A stretch of DNA of 15,059 bases. It comes from Alphaproteobacteria bacterium (GTDB lineage Bacteria > Pseudomonadota > Alphaproteobacteria > RF32 > CAG-977). The stretch lies in assembly GCA_017476085.1 (NCBI GenBank), contig JAFVEJ010000200.1:1-15059 (forward strand), given 5' to 3'. The position numbers were made by a program, and so were the translations under genes. Positions 14,300 through 15,059 of this stretch are shown piece by piece (position 1 is the first letter of the stretch; the number at the start of each line of letters is the position of its first letter). Below the pieces are notes generated by a model. It was not told the DNA's origin. It did no database searches and was given only the letters and a program-made list of their open reading frames with translations.

Positions 14300-14327
14300 T
14301 TGCAATCAAGAGATGCTTTTGTATAAC
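14300..14327 (+). promoter_or_regulatory. Sigma-70-type promoter of rubrerythrin
   Basis: -35 TTGCAA (14300-14305) and -10 TATAAC (14322-14327), 16-base spacer. Transcription would start near 14334, with a leader of about 38 bases. Confidence 0.6.
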
Positions 14328-14343
14328 CTGAACAAACGGTTAT
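14323..14343. promoter_or_regulatory. Inverted repeat overlapping the rubrerythrin -10 box
   Basis: ATAACC (14323-14328) and GGTTAT (14338-14343) with a 9-base gap. It covers the -10 hexamer and the start point, the classic place for a repressor. A T-run follows (14345-14352), so an early weak terminator is an alternative reading. Confidence 0.45.
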
Positions 14344-14371
14344 CTCTTTTTTTAGAAAGGAACACAAACAA

Positions 14372-14908
14372 ATGAAATATATCTGCACCGTTTGCGGCCA
14401 AGTTATCGAATCCGATACGATGCCGGCAGAATGTCCTGTTTGCAAGGCCAAGACGTTTAAAGTCGTTGATGAAACAGCCAAAACTTATGCCGATGAACAT
14501 AAGGTTGGTGTGGCAAAGGGATTGGATGAACGCGTTGTCGCCGGATTGCGGGAAAACTTTACCGGCGAATGCTGTGAAGTCGGAATGTATTTGGCTATGG
14601 CGCGTCAGGCTGATCGTGAAGGCTATCCGGAAGTTGCCGAAGCTTTTAAGCGTTATGCTTTTGAAGAGGCGGATCATGCTTCCCGTTTTGCGGAATTGTT
14701 GGGCGAAGTTGTCACGGATTCGACTAAAAAGAATGTTGAAATGCGGGCTGCCGCCGAATACGGCGCTTGTGAAGGCAAGTTAAAACTGGCTAAGCTGGCA
14801 AAAGAATTAGGTTATGATGCCGTTCATGACACGGTTCATGAAATGTGCAAGGACGAAGCCCGTCATGGCAAAGGTTTCGACGGTTTGTTCAACAGATATT
14901 TTAAATAA
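14372..14908 (+). CDS. Rubrerythrin with N-terminal rubredoxin domain (reverse rubrerythrin type)
   Basis: A 178-aa non-haem iron protein that reduces hydrogen peroxide in the cytoplasm, using electrons from NAD(P)H through a rubredoxin-type site. The rubredoxin-like Fe(Cys)4 site is at the N terminus: C5-TV-C8 and C21-PV-C24, with the short hairpin typical of rubrerythrins. The four-helix diiron domain follows, with likely ligands E66, E99-xx-H102 (EADH), E129 or E134, and E162-xx-H165 (EARH). Domain order is the reverse of classical rubrerythrin, where rubredoxin is C-terminal. SD AAAGGA lies 10 bases upstream. It is a single-gene unit with promoter, dyad and terminator. It supports an anaerobic or microaerobic host; control by a peroxide or oxygen sensor is likely but unproven. 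Confidence 0.93.
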   Translation: MKYICTVCGQVIESDTMPAECPVCKAKTFKVVDETAKTYADEHKVGVAKGLDERVVAGLRENFTGECCEVGMYLAMARQADREGYPEVAEAFKRYAFEEADHASRFAELLGEVVTDSTKKNVEMRAAAEYGACEGKLKLAKLAKELGYDAVHDTVHEMCKDEARHGKGFDGLFNRYFK

Positions 14909-14923
14909 AAGACCATTATTGAA

Positions 14924-14955
14924 AAAAAGGGGGAAACTTCAGTTTTCCCCTTTTT
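14924..14955. terminator. Intrinsic terminator after rubrerythrin, bidirectional
   Basis: 14-bp stem with one G-T pair (14924-14937 with 14942-14955; core GGGGGAAAC / GTTTTCCCC) and a TTCA loop, with A-tract and T-tract on the two sides. It lies 15 bases after the rubrerythrin stop and five bases after the end of the convergent partial gene. Confidence 0.88.
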
Positions 14956-14959
14956 CGTT

Positions 14960-15059
14960 TTAAAGTCCCGTCAGCATTCTGTCTTTAGGCCAGGCGATCG
15001 AATAGCCGAAAAGGATTTCCTTTTTTTCTTTCGGCTGATAAACGCTTTCCCATTGTACC
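14960..15059 (-). CDS. C-terminal end of an unknown protein (runs off the right edge)
   Basis: 32 codons followed by TAA at 14960-14962, open to the window edge. The visible end reads VQWESVYQPKEKKEILFGYS, then IAWPKDRMLTGL. Of the minus-strand frames this one stays open and gives the most protein-like sequence, and it ends right before a bidirectional terminator. The other two frames have internal stops. No family can be named from so short a piece. Confidence 0.55.
   Translation of the reverse strand, partial: VQWESVYQPKEKKEILFGYSIAWPKDRMLTGL

Larger units (their letters stand above)
14216..14371. other. Non-coding part of the MerR-rubrerythrin intergenic region
   Basis: The whole span 13943-14371 (about 430 bases) between MerR and rubrerythrin has no convincing gene. 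It holds the MerR dyad, the doubtful 63-aa frame, and in this part the rubrerythrin promoter with an inverted repeat, plus AT-rich sequence with no further structure I can support. Confidence 0.6.

Noticed and set aside
14152..14677. Minus-strand frames opposite the rubrerythrin gene and its leader
   Set aside because: They overlap a well-supported gene on the other strand, lack SD sequences and show no protein features.
1..15059. Search for insertion sequences, integrases, attachment sites, tRNA or rRNA genes and a relaxase
   Set aside because: None was seen by eye. The T4SS block may still be part of a mobile element whose ends lie outside the window.

Overview
The window reads as chromosomal DNA of an alphaproteobacterium-like Gram-negative. 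The main evidence is a type IV secretion system (T4SS) gene block containing a VirD4-type coupling ATPase and three tandem VirB6-like inner-membrane proteins. Expansion of VirB6 into several long, unequal paralogs is best known from Rickettsiales and other host-associated Alphaproteobacteria. A rubrerythrin with an N-terminal rubredoxin domain points to an anaerobic or microaerobic lifestyle. The taxon is an inference; no rRNA or tRNA gene is present to test it.

Layout. Positions 1-6634 are all on the minus strand. Read in the direction of transcription they hold: a 323-aa proline-rich/helical protein of unknown function (6634-5663); a 191-aa charged protein of unknown function (5553-4978) with its own promoter and terminator; then an operon from a promoter at 4903-4930 containing two tandem paralogous membrane proteins (4875-3805 and 3786-2737), virD4 (2625-256) and a proline-rich reading frame that leaves the window (220-1). 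A divergent intergenic region (6635-6863) separates this from a plus-strand block: VirB6-like A (6864-9431) with a long YD/RHS-like repeat tail, VirB6-like B (9560-10897) with a lipoprotein signal and a Lys-Asp repeat tail, a 74-aa two-helix membrane protein (10907-11131), and VirB6-like C (11133-12557), ended by a strong bidirectional terminator. Beyond it lie housekeeping genes: a minus-strand MerR regulator / uridine-phosphorylase-like operon (13942-12708), a region of about 430 bases with mostly regulatory sequence, a reverse-type rubrerythrin (14372-14908), and the 3' end of a convergent unknown gene (14960-15059).

How it may work together. VirD4 would select and energise substrates at the inner membrane, and the VirB6-like proteins would form or adapt the inner-membrane part of the channel. 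The unknown genes packed around them (paralogous pair, 74-aa protein, 191-aa and 323-aa proteins, proline-rich partial) are candidates for accessory subunits or substrates. No other T4SS component (VirB3, B4, B8-B11) and no relaxase is visible here, so the sequence does not decide between protein secretion and conjugation.

The most unusual parts are the 21-step glycine-centred repeat tail fused to a VirB6 domain, the diverged CWxC / KWWK site shared at identical spacing by the three VirB6 paralogs, the lipobox on one VirB6, and the pair of paralogous membrane proteins of unrecognised family. Several start codons were moved downstream of the longest possible ones because promoters or Shine-Dalgarno (SD) sequences fit better there.
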